Part shown: positions 9,306-22,242 of the stretch, one piece after another | Position numbering within the stretch: the stretch's first letter is position 1 | Layout: each line of letters starts with the position of its first letter | Source of the DNA: Nymphaea colorata | Lineage: Eukaryota; Streptophyta; Magnoliopsida; Nymphaeales; Nymphaeaceae | Assembly (NCBI RefSeq): GCF_008831285.2 | Contig: NC_045149.1 | Location: forward strand, 17,995,035-18,059,034 | Direction: 5' to 3' | Length of the DNA: 64,000 nucleotides | Made by a program: the position numbers and the translations under genes | The notes under the pieces: generated by a model | What the model was told of the DNA's origin: nothing | The model's database searches: none | Seen by the model: the letters and a program-made list of their open reading frames with translations, nothing else

Positions 9306-12300
9306 CGGTGCTAGCTATATATATGTACTGCGATTTCTTCTTTTGAAGCTGAATGAATCCCCTCCATTTAAGCTTATCTTTGCTTGCTCGTTTCTTGTGA
9401 CAAAAACGCATTTCCTTGGCCCATGCATTACAAAAATTTCAAAGCATTGCACAAAACTTTTGCACCATTCCTTTTAGAGGTAAAATTTAAAAAGGAGTAA
9501 CGACTTCCAATGACTTTGGGTACTTGTTTGTCTCTTGTCCGATTCTTTTGCTTATGACTTATATGACAAGAAAAGAGTGCTTTTAATGTCGGTCCTAACG
9601 CTGACGAGTATGTTTCCCTTCAAACTGAGAATGTTGAACGAGTATAGATATAGTAATTCCTGTACACTTGTTTGATTGTTTCTAGTGACTGAATGGTGGA
9701 TACTCAAATGAATTGAACGATACATACTTTGGTTGCTTGAATTATATATCTGACACATGACTGAATTTTCATTGTATTTGTATCAGTTTGTCCATCTTTA
9801 TTCACTGAAGGGAACTCATGCAGTCCAGGTCTAACAACCCAAGTGTGTTGACTATGACTTGAAAATGGTTTTAAATAAAAAAATTCTGAGAAATTCTTAA
9901 TGGTTTATAGTAGCCTTTTTGGTATGAACAGATGTTGGCTATGGTTCTGTTGGGATGCACCATACTGGACATTGGGGTCAATATGGCGATGTTCTTTCCA
10001 GCCAAACATGCCAAGTTTCTTTCTCATTTGAGATTTTTCTCGCCTGAGTACACTTCTTGCCGCAGAGCTTGCATTGGACATTTGATCAAATCTATCTCAT
10101 TTTTTTGTGGCAAACTGCCAACAAGGGTCTGTTGGTTTTCTTGAGGCCCTGGTTGGTGAGTCCATACGAGAGGACAGTCCTGGAAGGGTGCTGTCCTCTT
10201 GTCGACACGGCTGGACAATAATGTGGATATGAGCCATGTTCCTGTACCGATGTTTTGGAAAACATTTCACACTGGTGTGTCCACACACGCACTTGTACGT
10301 GCACCAATATGACATAGCTTATACTAAAAGTTTTTGAGAAATCTTCAGTGGTTTATATACCTATATGGTCTACTATCAATTGTCTTGAAACACAATTTTT
10401 TTTTTGGAATCAAGTGTAGATGACTACAGGACAGGTTGAGATTTTCCATGCCAGATCTCTAGAATACTTTTGGTTAGGGTTGTTATAGTTGATGTTAAAG
10501 CGAAGTTTAATACTACATCTGGGGTCCAAAGAGTGCTTGTTCCTTAAGAAGATTTAATTGTAATACTCCAAGTGTGTAGAGTTTAACTTGAAAATAGTCT
10601 TAGATTGTATATTTTGGGAAATATTTTGTGGTTTATAATACTTATATACCTGTGCATCACGTTACTAGTTGTTTGGTCTCTTTCGATGCAAATTGAAACA
10701 GGCTAAGAGTGGCCTAGGATTTGTCAAACCAGGTGCTCAGTGAAGAATTGGGCAGAGTTGATGCACTTGGAGTGAGGAAATAAGATATACAGGCTGAAAG
10801 TATCTCTGTGTAATTAATTTTAAATTATCAAATGAAATGACATGACTAATAATGATAACAGATTCAGAATACTGAATGTTTTCCTTTTCTTCAAAATCTG
10901 ATTATGTTTTAGTTCTATAATTCTTCTGCATGCTATTGTCATAGCAAATAATTCGGCCCAAGCACCTTGTAACTTTTATTTGATTAAAAGATCCAAGTCC
11001 ATTTTGAATTTGTTGTGTGGTATGACTTGCTAAATTATTGCATCTTTGTGTCTTTTATGATTTAAGTGCATGACATTTTTCTGTGTCGAGTACATGACAC
11101 GGAACTGGTGCTTTAAGAAATCAAGGTCACCCTTCTTTATCTTTGGAACTTGACTATTAGGGCCATAAATTGGTTATAGTTAAAATGTTACACAGTTGTA
11201 CATATAAGCTAGTCCACCAACAATTAATTGTCTCCTGAAGCTTGATTTGGTAAATTCTGAGGCTGCAAATATGTTGTTAATCCTGTGATTCCAATGTGTT
11301 TGTATTTGTTCAGACATTGGGTGACCTAGGACTTGTTGCAAAAGCAAGCCGTCGGACACAAGCGCTGATGAAAAAGCCGGAGCCACTCACGGTTATCAAT
11401 GTTTTGAAGGCTTTTCGTGACATTGCAGAGGTCTGCTTTTCTTTGTGTATTCTTTTTCGCAGTTCAAGTGAGATAAAATCTTTGTAATATTTTAAGTAGG
11501 ATATGAGCTAGCTCCCCTTGCTTAATCTGTTTAGTTATTGAGAGTGGACTGTTGCTTTGATACTTCTATGTCAACGCTTGGCTTCGACAATCTGTTTCAT
11601 GTGCAACTGACTACTTGGATTGGTTTATACTTTATATAATGGCTAGCAAGGAAAGTTGAGCTTGCTTGGACAAACAATTGATAAAAAGTTTAGAATCTGT
11701 TGGATGGTGTACAATGAGATAAATGTTGATCTTTGTAACCATTTAAATCCTGCTAAATAAGATTAGGTCGATCCAGTGAGGTCCAAGAGAAGGTGAATTT
11801 TGAGAGAACTTAGTCCTGGAACCATTATTTTGTTTCTTTGTAACATTAGTTGAGTTTTGAGGTGTTTGACACTGTTGATATACTGCAAATACAATATATT
11901 TACTTACTTTGTGTAGCACACTTATGTGCATATCCTGTTATTTGGTGATTTGGTCCATTGCTAGTTGCCACTAAGAGTTTTTGCTGGACTTCTATGGGGC
12001 AAGTCATGCCACCATTGTCTCTTCCATGGGAAATAATGTCACAAGTGCTTTTGCATGCTTAGTATGACTACTTCACAAGCTATGTCACACAGGTACTGCT
12101 TTTATGGAGTAGTACCCATACCATACGATGTATACATCTTTTTTTGGACTTGGTCAATGTTGATCAGGTCCATTTCTGTCCAAAAAATTAGAGTTATCTT
12201 TGATCTTTTTCTTTTTGGATTTTTAGTATGCTTATTACTTTCATAGTTTGTTCGTTAGTTTCTTCTCCATACTCTATACATTTTGAATCATGAATGTGTT

Positions 12301-15300
12301 ATTTGTTTGTTTTAATTCTTATTTTTGTTTATATGTATATATAATGATTAAATACAGGTCATATTCATGTACCCAAGCTTTTTGAAAATGGTCTATACCT
12401 GCACCGACGGTACCTATGTGACATAGTTCACAAGTGATGTCAATTTTCTAGTTTGGTTGGATCCTTAAGACACATTTTATTTTTCAAACAAACATGGTAA
12501 AAGTTCAATCTTTTTTGGCATTTAATCACGATACATGGGAAAATATCTTGAAAAATGCTTGGACTAATATCTGTTTTTCTTTTCATAAAGTACGATCAAG
12601 ACTAAAGTGCTTAATTTGATCACAGTTTTTTGTCTTTCTTTTTTTGTTGTTTTATCCCATTCCTTGTAATGCTATATTATGTGAAGATAATCTAAGAAAG
12701 CTTTGTGGATTTTTTTTGTTGTTTGTTTCCTCTCATAATATTATATCTATTTTTTGCATGTGTGAGTATTACTTTTGAGTTTTTGAGATTAATTTTTGGG
12801 CTTCCATGTCTGGCAACCAAGAAACGTTTTAATAATTTTATGCAATTGGGGTATCTTCAGCTAACTTGACTAGTTATTGGTCCATGTTGGAGGAGCGCTT
12901 GAATTGCTTCTAGTTGATTTGATTATGAGACACTCCAAATGGACCACAACTTGGCATAGCGAACTTTAGTGCTCCCCAATGGCCTAATCCCTATAGTTTG
13001 CTTGAATTCAATATTTGGAAGGGCTTTTCTAACATGGGGCCAATTCGAACCTTATAGCTGATCCCATGCTTTGGATGAACTGGAATGGTATATACCAATA
13101 CCTAAGAAATTTATTAAAATATATGCTCTTATACGCCTGGACCTCACCACTACCTTCTATCTTGGTATATAGCCCTTTAGGGCAGGTTGTGATGATCCCT
13201 CTTAACTACAAAGTCATTACCTTGATATTGTTCTTCAAAAATATCTACATACTTGTGAGTATGCATTTACATTGAAACATGGATGGTTGCGGATTGAATT
13301 CACTAGTTTTATCCAAACAGGAGATGATGGTAGAAATGCTTGTACTGCTTAGCTCATAAATAATATCCTAGCTGATCTTTTCTGCTTGTTTATGTATTTA
13401 ACCAGGAATCTGGAAAGGAAAGCCAAGACAAAAAGCGAATACGGATAAGGAACCTCCTGGTGGCTGCAACGGATTGTGAACCACAGTATCTTGTCCGTCT
13501 ATTGCAGGTTGACCTTACTTGTAGAGATTTTATTCTAGGTATTACAAAATGTTTCTGAGCTTTTGAAGTGTTTGTTACAGTCAAAGATGCGGATTGGTTT
13601 AGCTGAGCAAACTGTTTTGGTTGCCTTGGGGCAAGCAGCTGTATATTCTGAAATTCCTCCTGTCCCATCATCACAAATTCAATCTCGGTTGGAAGAGGTG
13701 TGTACACTGTGTGAATTCACATGCTAGTTCTTAATCTGTTGGGGGGGGGGGAGGAAGGGATGCTGCTTTTTCTAAAGAAAGGAGTTAGAAAAAAGGGATT
13801 AATAACCTAATTGAGCGTCCGTATTCCTTTTCAGTTTGAATTTTTATTGAAAGCTCTAAGTTAATTGTATAAAATGCTCAACTTTGATGATGTATTTTAA
13901 TTGCATGCTTGATTTTGAAATCATTCTGCTGACATTTGTTTAGTCAAAAAATGTTTTCAAAATTTTCGTTAGATATAGGAGAAGAAAATTCTATAGTATC
14001 TGCCATATCTAATGTTGTATGAATTGTTGACTGTTCACTTCTATCACATCACTATTGCTGCAAATGCTACTGTAATTTCTTTGGTTGTTTTTATATATCT
14101 TTCTTGATTTTTCTGACATAGCTCATAACACATTTTCAGGCTGCTAAAAGTGTCAAACAAGTGTATTCGGTACTCCCTATATACGACAGAATTGTCTCCA
14201 CCCTTCTGAGTGTTGGAGTGAGTAAGCTTTTGGATGCATGTACCTTTTCCTTGGGTGTGCCTGTTGGGCCTATGTTAGCTAAGCCTACCAAGGGTGTATC
14301 AGAAATTTTAGATAAGTTTCAGGATACTGAGTTTACTTGTGAATACAAGTATGATGGTGAACGGGCTCAGGTAACCTAATGTCCATTCACCATTCCAAAT
14401 TTTCCCTTCTGGTCTATCTTGTCTTTCTGATTCCCTTTGCCCTTGTTTTAGATACATTATATGGATGATGGAAAAGTTGAGATCTACAGTCGTAATGCTG
14501 AAAGAAACACTGAAAAGTTTCCTGACGTTGTTTCTTCAGTTGCAAGGTAGAACTCTTTCTTTATGTTTCACACTTTCACATCAGTTTCTTCATCAAATCA
14601 AGCAGAAATTAGTGTCCAGGATTTGTTTCTAAGGATGCATTTGAAGTTTTTTCTACTTCCATGGAACAAGATAATTTGCTCATCTATGTCACATGGAGGT
14701 GGGCAGATGCTAGTGCAAAACATTTTCAAGCATTTGGGTTCATGGACACGACCATGCATGTGTGTGTGTATATATAACAAATGCATCAGAAAAATATAAA
14801 ATATAAGCCTGCCATGTCCTATGCCCACACCTGTGTCCAGCTATGTCAGCATGGTGCAGCACTCTTTCAGGGGTGTTTGTGTCACATAGTTGCTCACTAT
14901 GTCACATAGGTACAGGTGCCGGTGCGGGTACGGGTACTGACCATTTTCAAAAAACTTGGGTGCGGGGGCACGGGCGTATATATATATATATATATAAACA
15001 ATAAGAAATACTTAGAAAATATGTACCAAAATAAAGAATATACATCAACATAAAAAAATAAATAACGTAGAAAATATATATCAACGGCTCTTACAACAGT
15101 GTGTTTAAGAAACCTATGAAAAACTTTAAACATATGGACAACCAAGCAGCTCCCTAGTCAAATATGAACACCAGTCTAATTTTCACATCTAAAGAATAGA
15201 ATAAAAAGTAAGGTGAAAAAAATTAAATCAAAATAAAATTAAGCAGTTTGGATCTATAGGTACCCATGTGTCAAAGTACTCATTTTGGGTACAAGTATGA

Positions 15301-18300
15301 CGACACGGGTACGTGGACCTTACTGAAGTACCCATGTGACTTTTGCTCATTTGTAATGCTGTTAGAATGATCCTGTGTTAAAGGCTTGATTATAATTGTA
15401 CTAGGAAGGGCCAAATATTATCAAGGTCTGAAGCTTGCTGGCTTATTGTGATAACTGGCTGGTTACCTGACTTTTGGCCAGCTACTTGCCCTAACATTTA
15501 CCCTACTCAAAAGGGTCTCCACTTTTTGAAGAAGCTTTTTCTATGCTTTGGTGTCACAAAGGTCATACTTTTTTATTTTCAATTCTTCTAGTGTTAATAT
15601 GTTGGCAATCATATGCATCAATGAATAAGCACTCTTAACAAGAGGACTTTGATTCTCTCAGGAAAATTTACTTGATTAAATCAAGACCTGTTGTGAGAAG
15701 GAGTTGTATAGTAAATCCCCTATAGAATTTAGAATTAAATGACTTCAGGTTCAACAAAATTCAGTTTTGCATGCAAGTGAAGGGGTTGTTCTTGGGTGCA
15801 CTGATAATGACAGCAAACCAAGTACCTACGATTATAGCGCTGTTTCTTTTCAGTTGGTGGTTACTAACCTATGTTTGGCTAACTTTCAGATTCAAGAAGC
15901 ACTCAGTACAATCCTTTGTCCTGGACTGTGAAGTTGTTGCTTATGATCGTGAAAAGAAAAAGATTTTGCCCTTCCAGGTTATGACTTCAGCATGTTAAGA
16001 TGAATGATTAATCATGTATTTCAGTGAGAAGATAGGTTGTGTGACTTGCGTCCAGATCTTTGCTGGCATGTGGAAACTTTCTTAACTCCTGCTTTCATGG
16101 AAAAGTCATGTTTTTACTCATGGATTGTTTGCTATCTGATTATGCAGGTCCTGACAACCCGTGCCAGAAAGGGTGTCATACTGAGTGATATCAAAGTTCA
16201 AGTTTGCATTTTTGCTTTTGATATTTTGTACCTCAATGGCCGCCCCCTTCTTCAGGAGCAACTTAGAACACGTCGAGAGGTTGAGTTTTATGTCTTTGTC
16301 TCCTTAAAATGTACAGAATCCATGCATTACATTACTAATTCCAAGTTTCCAACTATGCAGTTCATTTTGAATCCTTAGAAAATTTATGTGCCCATCTTTG
16401 TGTTGCACCTAGTCATTTGAGTCCTTCAGGTGCCAGCTATCTCATAATAAGGTGCGAGGTGATAATGGCACTATGCTTCTTTTCTATCCCATGGTGGTTG
16501 TCTCCTTTTCAAATGTTAGCCACAAGTGGGAGAATACTTACTCTTTTCTTCTTAAATGCGAGCCATTGATGTGGAATATAGGTCAGTGCAGTGAAGGCCT
16601 ACGGTGAGGATACAACTGGTTTTTTTCTGGCCTACTAATTCCATACTATGTTACATGGGTGCAGGCATGTAGATGGGTACAGAGCAATTCCAACTATATA
16701 TATATATATATATATGTATATGTGTGTGTGTGTGTATATATTGTATATACAAAACATGGTCTTAAACGAACAAATAGAATAACACCTTCATATTTCATAA
16801 TTTCTAATTGTAAAACATAAACTAATACTAGCAAAGTAACAAAATTACCAATAAATATCACATAGAAGTTTGTGAGAATGATCCGACCAAGTGATTGTTC
16901 TGTTTTATCTTTAAAATTGGAAGGACAGGTTCCGTTATTAAGTGCATGCAAAGCTTGTTCTCCTGCCAAGTCAAAACCCATTGGTTTACCTGTGAAAAGT
17001 TAAAACATGGATGCTCCTCAACTGCAATACAATGACTAGCTTCATATTTAATTTACAAAAGGAAATTTGAATTTTGCATGTCAAACATAAATGTAAAAGG
17101 TACCAATCCAGATGTGATGGAAAGTAATCTCAGAAGTGAACATAAATTATATCTTTTACTCTCTTGCTAGGGAGCTTGTTCTTTTGATGTTGTGAGTTTG
17201 ACAATATATGCTCTAGTTTCTTTAAGAAAATGATGATTGTAACATGTTGTAGGTTTAGTGGCTGATCCATATACCGTCCACCACTTCACTACCAATTAAC
17301 AGGATCTTCCTCATCTCTTACCATTAGAGCTGTTAAAGAATCAAATTGAGTCAAAAACTTTCCAAACTACTGTTTGCTAATTTGAGGATATTTTGCTTTT
17401 AATCCTATCTTTTCACTAAAATTGCATGTACATGATGAGAAAATTTGAATAATCATGTGCGACATTCTTTTTCTTTTGTTTGAAAATTATTTTTTTGAAT
17501 TTTTTCGATCATGTTCTCCCATATTTCATAATGTCAATTTCCTTTAACAACTCCCAGATAGGCTCTATAAATTGAAGAAAATATGTGATTCTGTCCCATG
17601 ATAAATAATCCAAAATGCGTTTGTCAACCATCTGGGCCTTCCCATCATCTTTATTATGATCAAAATCTCAGTCTCACCACCATCACTAATTCATTCATGA
17701 TTTGTTTAATTTTTTTCATTTTTACAGTTATAGAAGTAAAATGAGTCTCAACAACCTTCACTGATTTAAGATCAGAATGTTTATTGAATGTACAGAGATC
17801 ATATATATGGTTTACAATTGAATTTGTGATGTTTCTGGCATTGTGTTCGAGTTATTCAATCCATGAACATAAATTCTGTGCATGCAAATCTTCTTTTTGA
17901 TAAGGTGCATGTATTCTTGAATGGTAGATTTAAGATTTTGTGCTCCATAGTGTCTGAAAAATGTGATTGTACTTGGGATAAATTGAGAAACTCATCCTTG
18001 CACGAGTGCATGCTGGATCATCATAATTTATAAGTAATGATCCACACCACATTATCCTCATCCATTTCTTTTCACTTTTAAAACAACCTCTTTCAATGCT
18101 GAACGTCTTTATACTCTCCAAATACTTCAACTAACTTTAGAAAATTGACCCATTAAATAAATTAAAATAAACCGCTTTTGTATTTCAGTCCACCCATCAG
18201 AAATGATAGAGATTTTATATCTTTTCCATGATTTTCTTAGCAAGTTCTCACTAAGTCATTTTCCCTTCTGCAGAAATGACTGTTCTTAAGCTCTTTGAGT

Positions 18301-21300
18301 AGGGAGGCACGTAACAAGTCAAACTGTAATTGGCCAAGGATGTAGTCATATCTTTCCAATAAGGAATTATAGCTACATTAAGATGAAGCAAACTTGAAAA
18401 AAGGAACCTGCCTATCTTATTTTTTGATTTATGCTCTCATATTCTATAGTTTTATTGGCTTCCAGATTTCTTTTCTTGTTCCCGTTTTTCAACACTAGTA
18501 AAAGGAGTAAACATCACCTGATTTCCTGATTTTTTCTTCTTTCCATCTGGCTTTTGTTCTTTTCAAATAGTGGAAAGGAAACTGAAAGAGTGATACCCAT
18601 GTGCACGTGTGTTTGTTTGTGTGTAATGTGTATATATATATATATTTGTACCTCAAAAGAATGGACGTGTGAGAGGGAGAGAGAGTGTGTGTATTCGTAC
18701 CTGAAAGAATGGACATTTTTAGACTCCTTCGAATTTGATGGAGTCTAGAAAGTGACTCATTTGGGCTCTAGTGTGTTGACTGCACCAGACACAATCAAAT
18801 ACATGCCCCTGCCATGTCCAAGCCTGGCCTAAGGTGTTGAATCTATTGACAATTTGACATGGGTGCGTCACCCTGAATGAAATGTCCAGTTTCAATACCT
18901 CTCATTTTCTTGCTGCTCTTTCGACTTCATTCTTTCTTGTAAACTTTTATGTTTCCCGTCTCTATTGACCAGTCTGTGTTTTTGTTCCTTTCTAAACTCT
19001 ACTCTTTTGAAGTTTGTTTTTCTTGACATTACCATTTTTAAAATTTTTCTACATTATCTTGTTTTTTCTGAACCCCACTCTCTTTTATCAGTTAAGCTCG
19101 TGCTGTACCTTTTTAGTGTCAGCACGTTCAGTTTTGGCATTTCTTTTCATCATTTGCTGATCCGTTTTGTCTGGTTGCTCCATTTACAGTCAAGAGCATG
19201 GCTGACAACAGTTCTGAATTTTGCAGCTTCTGTATGATTCTTTTAATGAAGTAGAAGGGGTCTTTCAGTTTGCAACTGCAATTACATCGAGTGATCTTGA
19301 GGAAATACAGAAATTTCTTGGAAGTGCAGTTAATAATAGGTTTCTTCTTGCCTTATTCTTGTAACTTGTTGTTTTTGTTGGTCCCACAATCTCCTTTCAT
19401 CTGTCTCTTGTTTCCCATTCAATGATGAACTATTATCTGACATTGTAATGTGTTAAAATATGGAAATATTATTAAACAAGAGAACTGATTGATGATGTTA
19501 CTGAAGTTGATAGTTGATAGCCTTTGAGTGTCACCTGATAGTTCTGATTACATGTATTTGCCATTACACCCTGTTGCAGTTGTGAAGGGTTAATTATTAA
19601 AACACTGGACAAGGATGCTACTTATGAACCTTCCAAACGGTCCATGAACTGGTTGAAATTGAAGAAGGATTACATGGACAGGTCCTAACATCTTTTGTTT
19701 CAGAATTAAAATTTCCAAATTTGTCTCAATCCAACTGTCTGAATGCATGCATGTGACCCTTTTTGTTTTTTTCTTATGCTTTGCAGTATTGGGGACTCAT
19801 TGGATCTTGTACCTATTGCTGCATTTCATGGCCGTGGAAAGCGTACAGGTGAAGTGAAAGTTTATGTTGTGGACAAACATATATAGTACTTCTGATATTT
19901 GGTTGTCTTTTCCACCTATCATTAGTGGCCAGTATATGTTGTTATTGTCTTTTTGATGCATGTTCCTTTTCTTCTCATTCTTTTGATTGTCGTCTTGCTC
20001 CTTTGTAAGCCTATTTATGTTACATTTGTGACAGGAGTTTATGGTGCATTTTTACTTGCATGTTATGACGAAGTAAAGGAAGAATACCAGAGCATCTGCA
20101 AGATAGGTATATCAATGGTGATTATCTACAAATTTTACTTTGTATTGTTGCTTATTCTGTTGACATATTTATGATGTTGGATTATGTGTTGCTTGATTTT
20201 GCAGGAACTGGTTTTTCTGAAGCAATGCTTGAAGAGCGTTCAGCTAGTTTACGTGATAAAGTTATTGCCAAGCCAAAGGTGCTCTTTTTTGTTATTTTGT
20301 GTGTTTTTTTTACTGATTCATGTCTGTGTTGTCAAAATCTGTTAACTTTTTTTTTTTTTGTTTTGTTTTGCTGTAGCCTTATTATAGGTACGGAGATACG
20401 ATGAATCCGGATGTTTGGTTTGAACCATCTGAGGTAATACACTTGAAAGCAAATAAATGTACTTGTAAATCTTGTCTTTCTTTATGTATTTAAGTGACTT
20501 TAAATGCATATGTTATAAAATTATTTGATGACGTTGATGTGCTATATGTTCTTTTACATGGTGTATGTTTTTAATAGAGGAAGGGTTGCTGCATGTACTT
20601 GGATGCAAGTATACAAGTGTCTATCCATATTTGACTTTCACCATTTAAGTTCTGAATGTGTTAAGTAGTTCATTGTTTTTGCAAAGTTAATTGGTTTTAT
20701 CATTAAACCTGCAAGATTGAAAAGACTTCTCTGTTATGCAGTGGACTTCGTGCTATCTTTTTGCTGTGGGCTTCATGTTATTTTAGTGTATCGGGTTAGA
20801 ACTTCCTTAGGTAGTTTCTGAACTCGTCATATTTCTTGGTACGTTGACATGTTGGGAAGACTGTTGCTGTTGAACATGAATCAGACGTTACACCTTGGAA
20901 AGCTGTTGTTGTTCAACATGATGCCGAAGTTGACAGCACTATTTTACAGATTGGCAATCTTGATGGTTTTCAGCGGTCGGAATGAATATTGGCCATTGCA
21001 TGTCCTCACTGCTTGGTAGTCTGAACTGTGTATTGGTGGACACTGTATCCAAGATGTTGAAAGTAGAAAGTTTGGCTTTAAATGTGGTAGTTAGTTGAAT
21101 ATTTAAAAGTTAGGGTTCTCTTATGTCATTTCAATATTTTATGTGTCCTCCGTTTGTAACTGTTACAGCCGTGCCCTAATCTCTCTTTTAGTAGAGATTA
21201 GTGTACGAGATTGTGTAAAGGAGTTTTACCGCCTCTCTCTCTCTCTTTCTTTCTCTCGTTCTCCCCTTCCCTATTACGCAACACAAGACATGGACACTTC

Positions 21301-22242
21301 CATGTTATTCTTTTCATTCTTATTATGTAAAGTGTCAAAAGATGTGAGCTTTGACATCTTTAACTCTGGGATGCTTGATTATCGATTCTTAGGTTCTCCT
21401 TTAGAATTAAAAATTTTATTTAGCGAAGTTAACATGCAACTTAAAAATTCATGGTCATTTCCTCTCCATTGCGTGTTTTTCATCACATGATCATAATTCA
21501 TAATGGTTGCTAAATAAAATAAGATGAGAAAAGTGTGCATATGTTATTAATTGAACCTTCTCAAAATCTCAGCCTCTCTGTGCTGCACTTGTTCACTGCT
21601 CCTTTATAAGGTTGGTAATTGGTATCATTAATGCATGGTAGTCTAGCATGATTAGTTACAGGGGATGGCTATTGTTCCTCTGCTTGTTAGTGTGCCTTGT
21701 GGACTTTAGCTTCTTAATCAAATGTTTTTCATGGTAGCTCATGCATTTGTCATCATTTTTCTGCAGGTTTGGGAGGTGAAAGCTGCAGATTTAAGCATTA
21801 GTCCTGTACATTGTGCTGCTATTGGTGAAGTAGATCCTAAGAAGGTTGGATTTATTTCAACTATCATTGATGGGGAAAATAATAAATTTTATATATCACG
21901 ACCATAATTATCCAAACTTGCTTCTGTGAAATCACAGAAAGATGCATGTATTTCTTTCTTGTTTATATGCAGATCTATTTTTGTTTCTGAACGTTGTGTT
22001 TTCATTATTAAAGGGTATCTCTCTTCGATTTCCACGATTGCTGAAAATTCGTGAAGATAAGAACCCAGATCAAGCCACAACATCTGAGCAGGTGAGGAAC
22101 AAAATCTTTCTTTATCAACGAGCTGACGATCTATGTTTCCTTTTCTGATCCACATCTGCTGGTTGTGGTGTTGTAGGTTGCTGACATGTACCGCAATCAA
22201 AAGATTAACCATTCAAGGAACCAGGACGAGGAGGAAGACTGA
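8193..22242 (+). CDS. LIG1: DNA ligase 1, ATP-dependent (replicative/repair ligase)
   Basis: The enzyme seals nicks during replication (Okazaki fragments) and repair. Exons: 8193-8903, 11314-11430, 13406-13507, 13581-13697, 14140-14370, 14452-14546, 15890-15977, 16148-16279, 19227-19339, 19580-19681, 19787-19848, 20035-20106, 20205-20278, 20377-20433, 21767-21844, 22014-22091, 22177-22242. All junctions are GT-AG and in phase, giving 764 aa; plant LIG1 proteins are about 790 aa. The DNA-binding domain spans about 105-345. The catalytic lysine is K419 in EYKYDGER. Other nucleotidyltransferase motifs are [10 protein letters not shown] (about 468-477), [10 protein letters not shown] (509-518), CEGLIIK (570-576) and WLKLKKDY (593-600), followed by the OB fold and an acidic tail. 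Residues 1-55 are Ser/Leu/Phe-rich with almost no acidic residues, like an organelle presequence. An in-frame Met56 (8358) starts the predicted nuclear form (709 aa), with a basic PSKRAKI signal at 80-86. Confidence 0.97.
8904..11313 (+). other. LIG1 intron 1 (2.4 kb)
   Basis: GT-AG intron in phase 0. It contains the long (AT)n tract at 9211-9302 and, near 10230-10315, a partial copy of the 'TATGTCACATAGGTAC' dispersed repeat seen in later introns. No coding frame in it matches a family. Confidence 0.85.
9211..9302. repeat. (AT)n microsatellite in LIG1 intron 1
   Basis: About 92 bases of uninterrupted AT dinucleotides, able to form cruciform or hairpin structures. Length is likely to vary between individuals. 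Confidence 0.95.
12300..12440 (-). repeat. Dispersed repeat, inverted copy in LIG1 intron 2
   Basis: Read on the minus strand it gives ACTATGTCACATAGGTAC, then a GT-rich part, then GACCATTTTCAAAAAGCTTG and a TA-rich tail. The same order occurs on the plus strand at 14885-15010. A shorter piece of the same family lies at about 12070-12100. Confidence 0.75.
13741..13751. repeat. G homopolymer in LIG1 intron 4
   Basis: An 11-base run of G, a few bases after the exon 4 donor site region. No known role. Confidence 0.9.
14885..15010 (+). repeat. Dispersed repeat copy in LIG1 intron 6
   Basis: Contains ACTATGTCACATAGGTAC, a GGTGCGGGTACGGGTAC part, GACCATTTTCAAAAAACTTG and a (TA)n tract at 14977-14996. 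It is an inverted relative of 12300-12440; more diverged copies lie at 14690-14760, 15255-15345 and 16640-16740 in the ligase introns. Confidence 0.75.
16280..19226 (+). other. LIG1 intron 8 (2.9 kb)
   Basis: The longest ligase intron, phase 0. It holds a diverged dispersed-repeat copy with (TA)n/(TG)n at 16695-16740, a second short (TA)n at about 18629-18645, and otherwise unrecognised AT-rich sequence. No nested gene is supported. Confidence 0.85.

Noticed and set aside
9193-9411. Minus-strand 72-residue frame in LIG1 intron 1
   Set aside because: Mostly a Tyr-Ile translation of the (AT)n microsatellite inside an intron.
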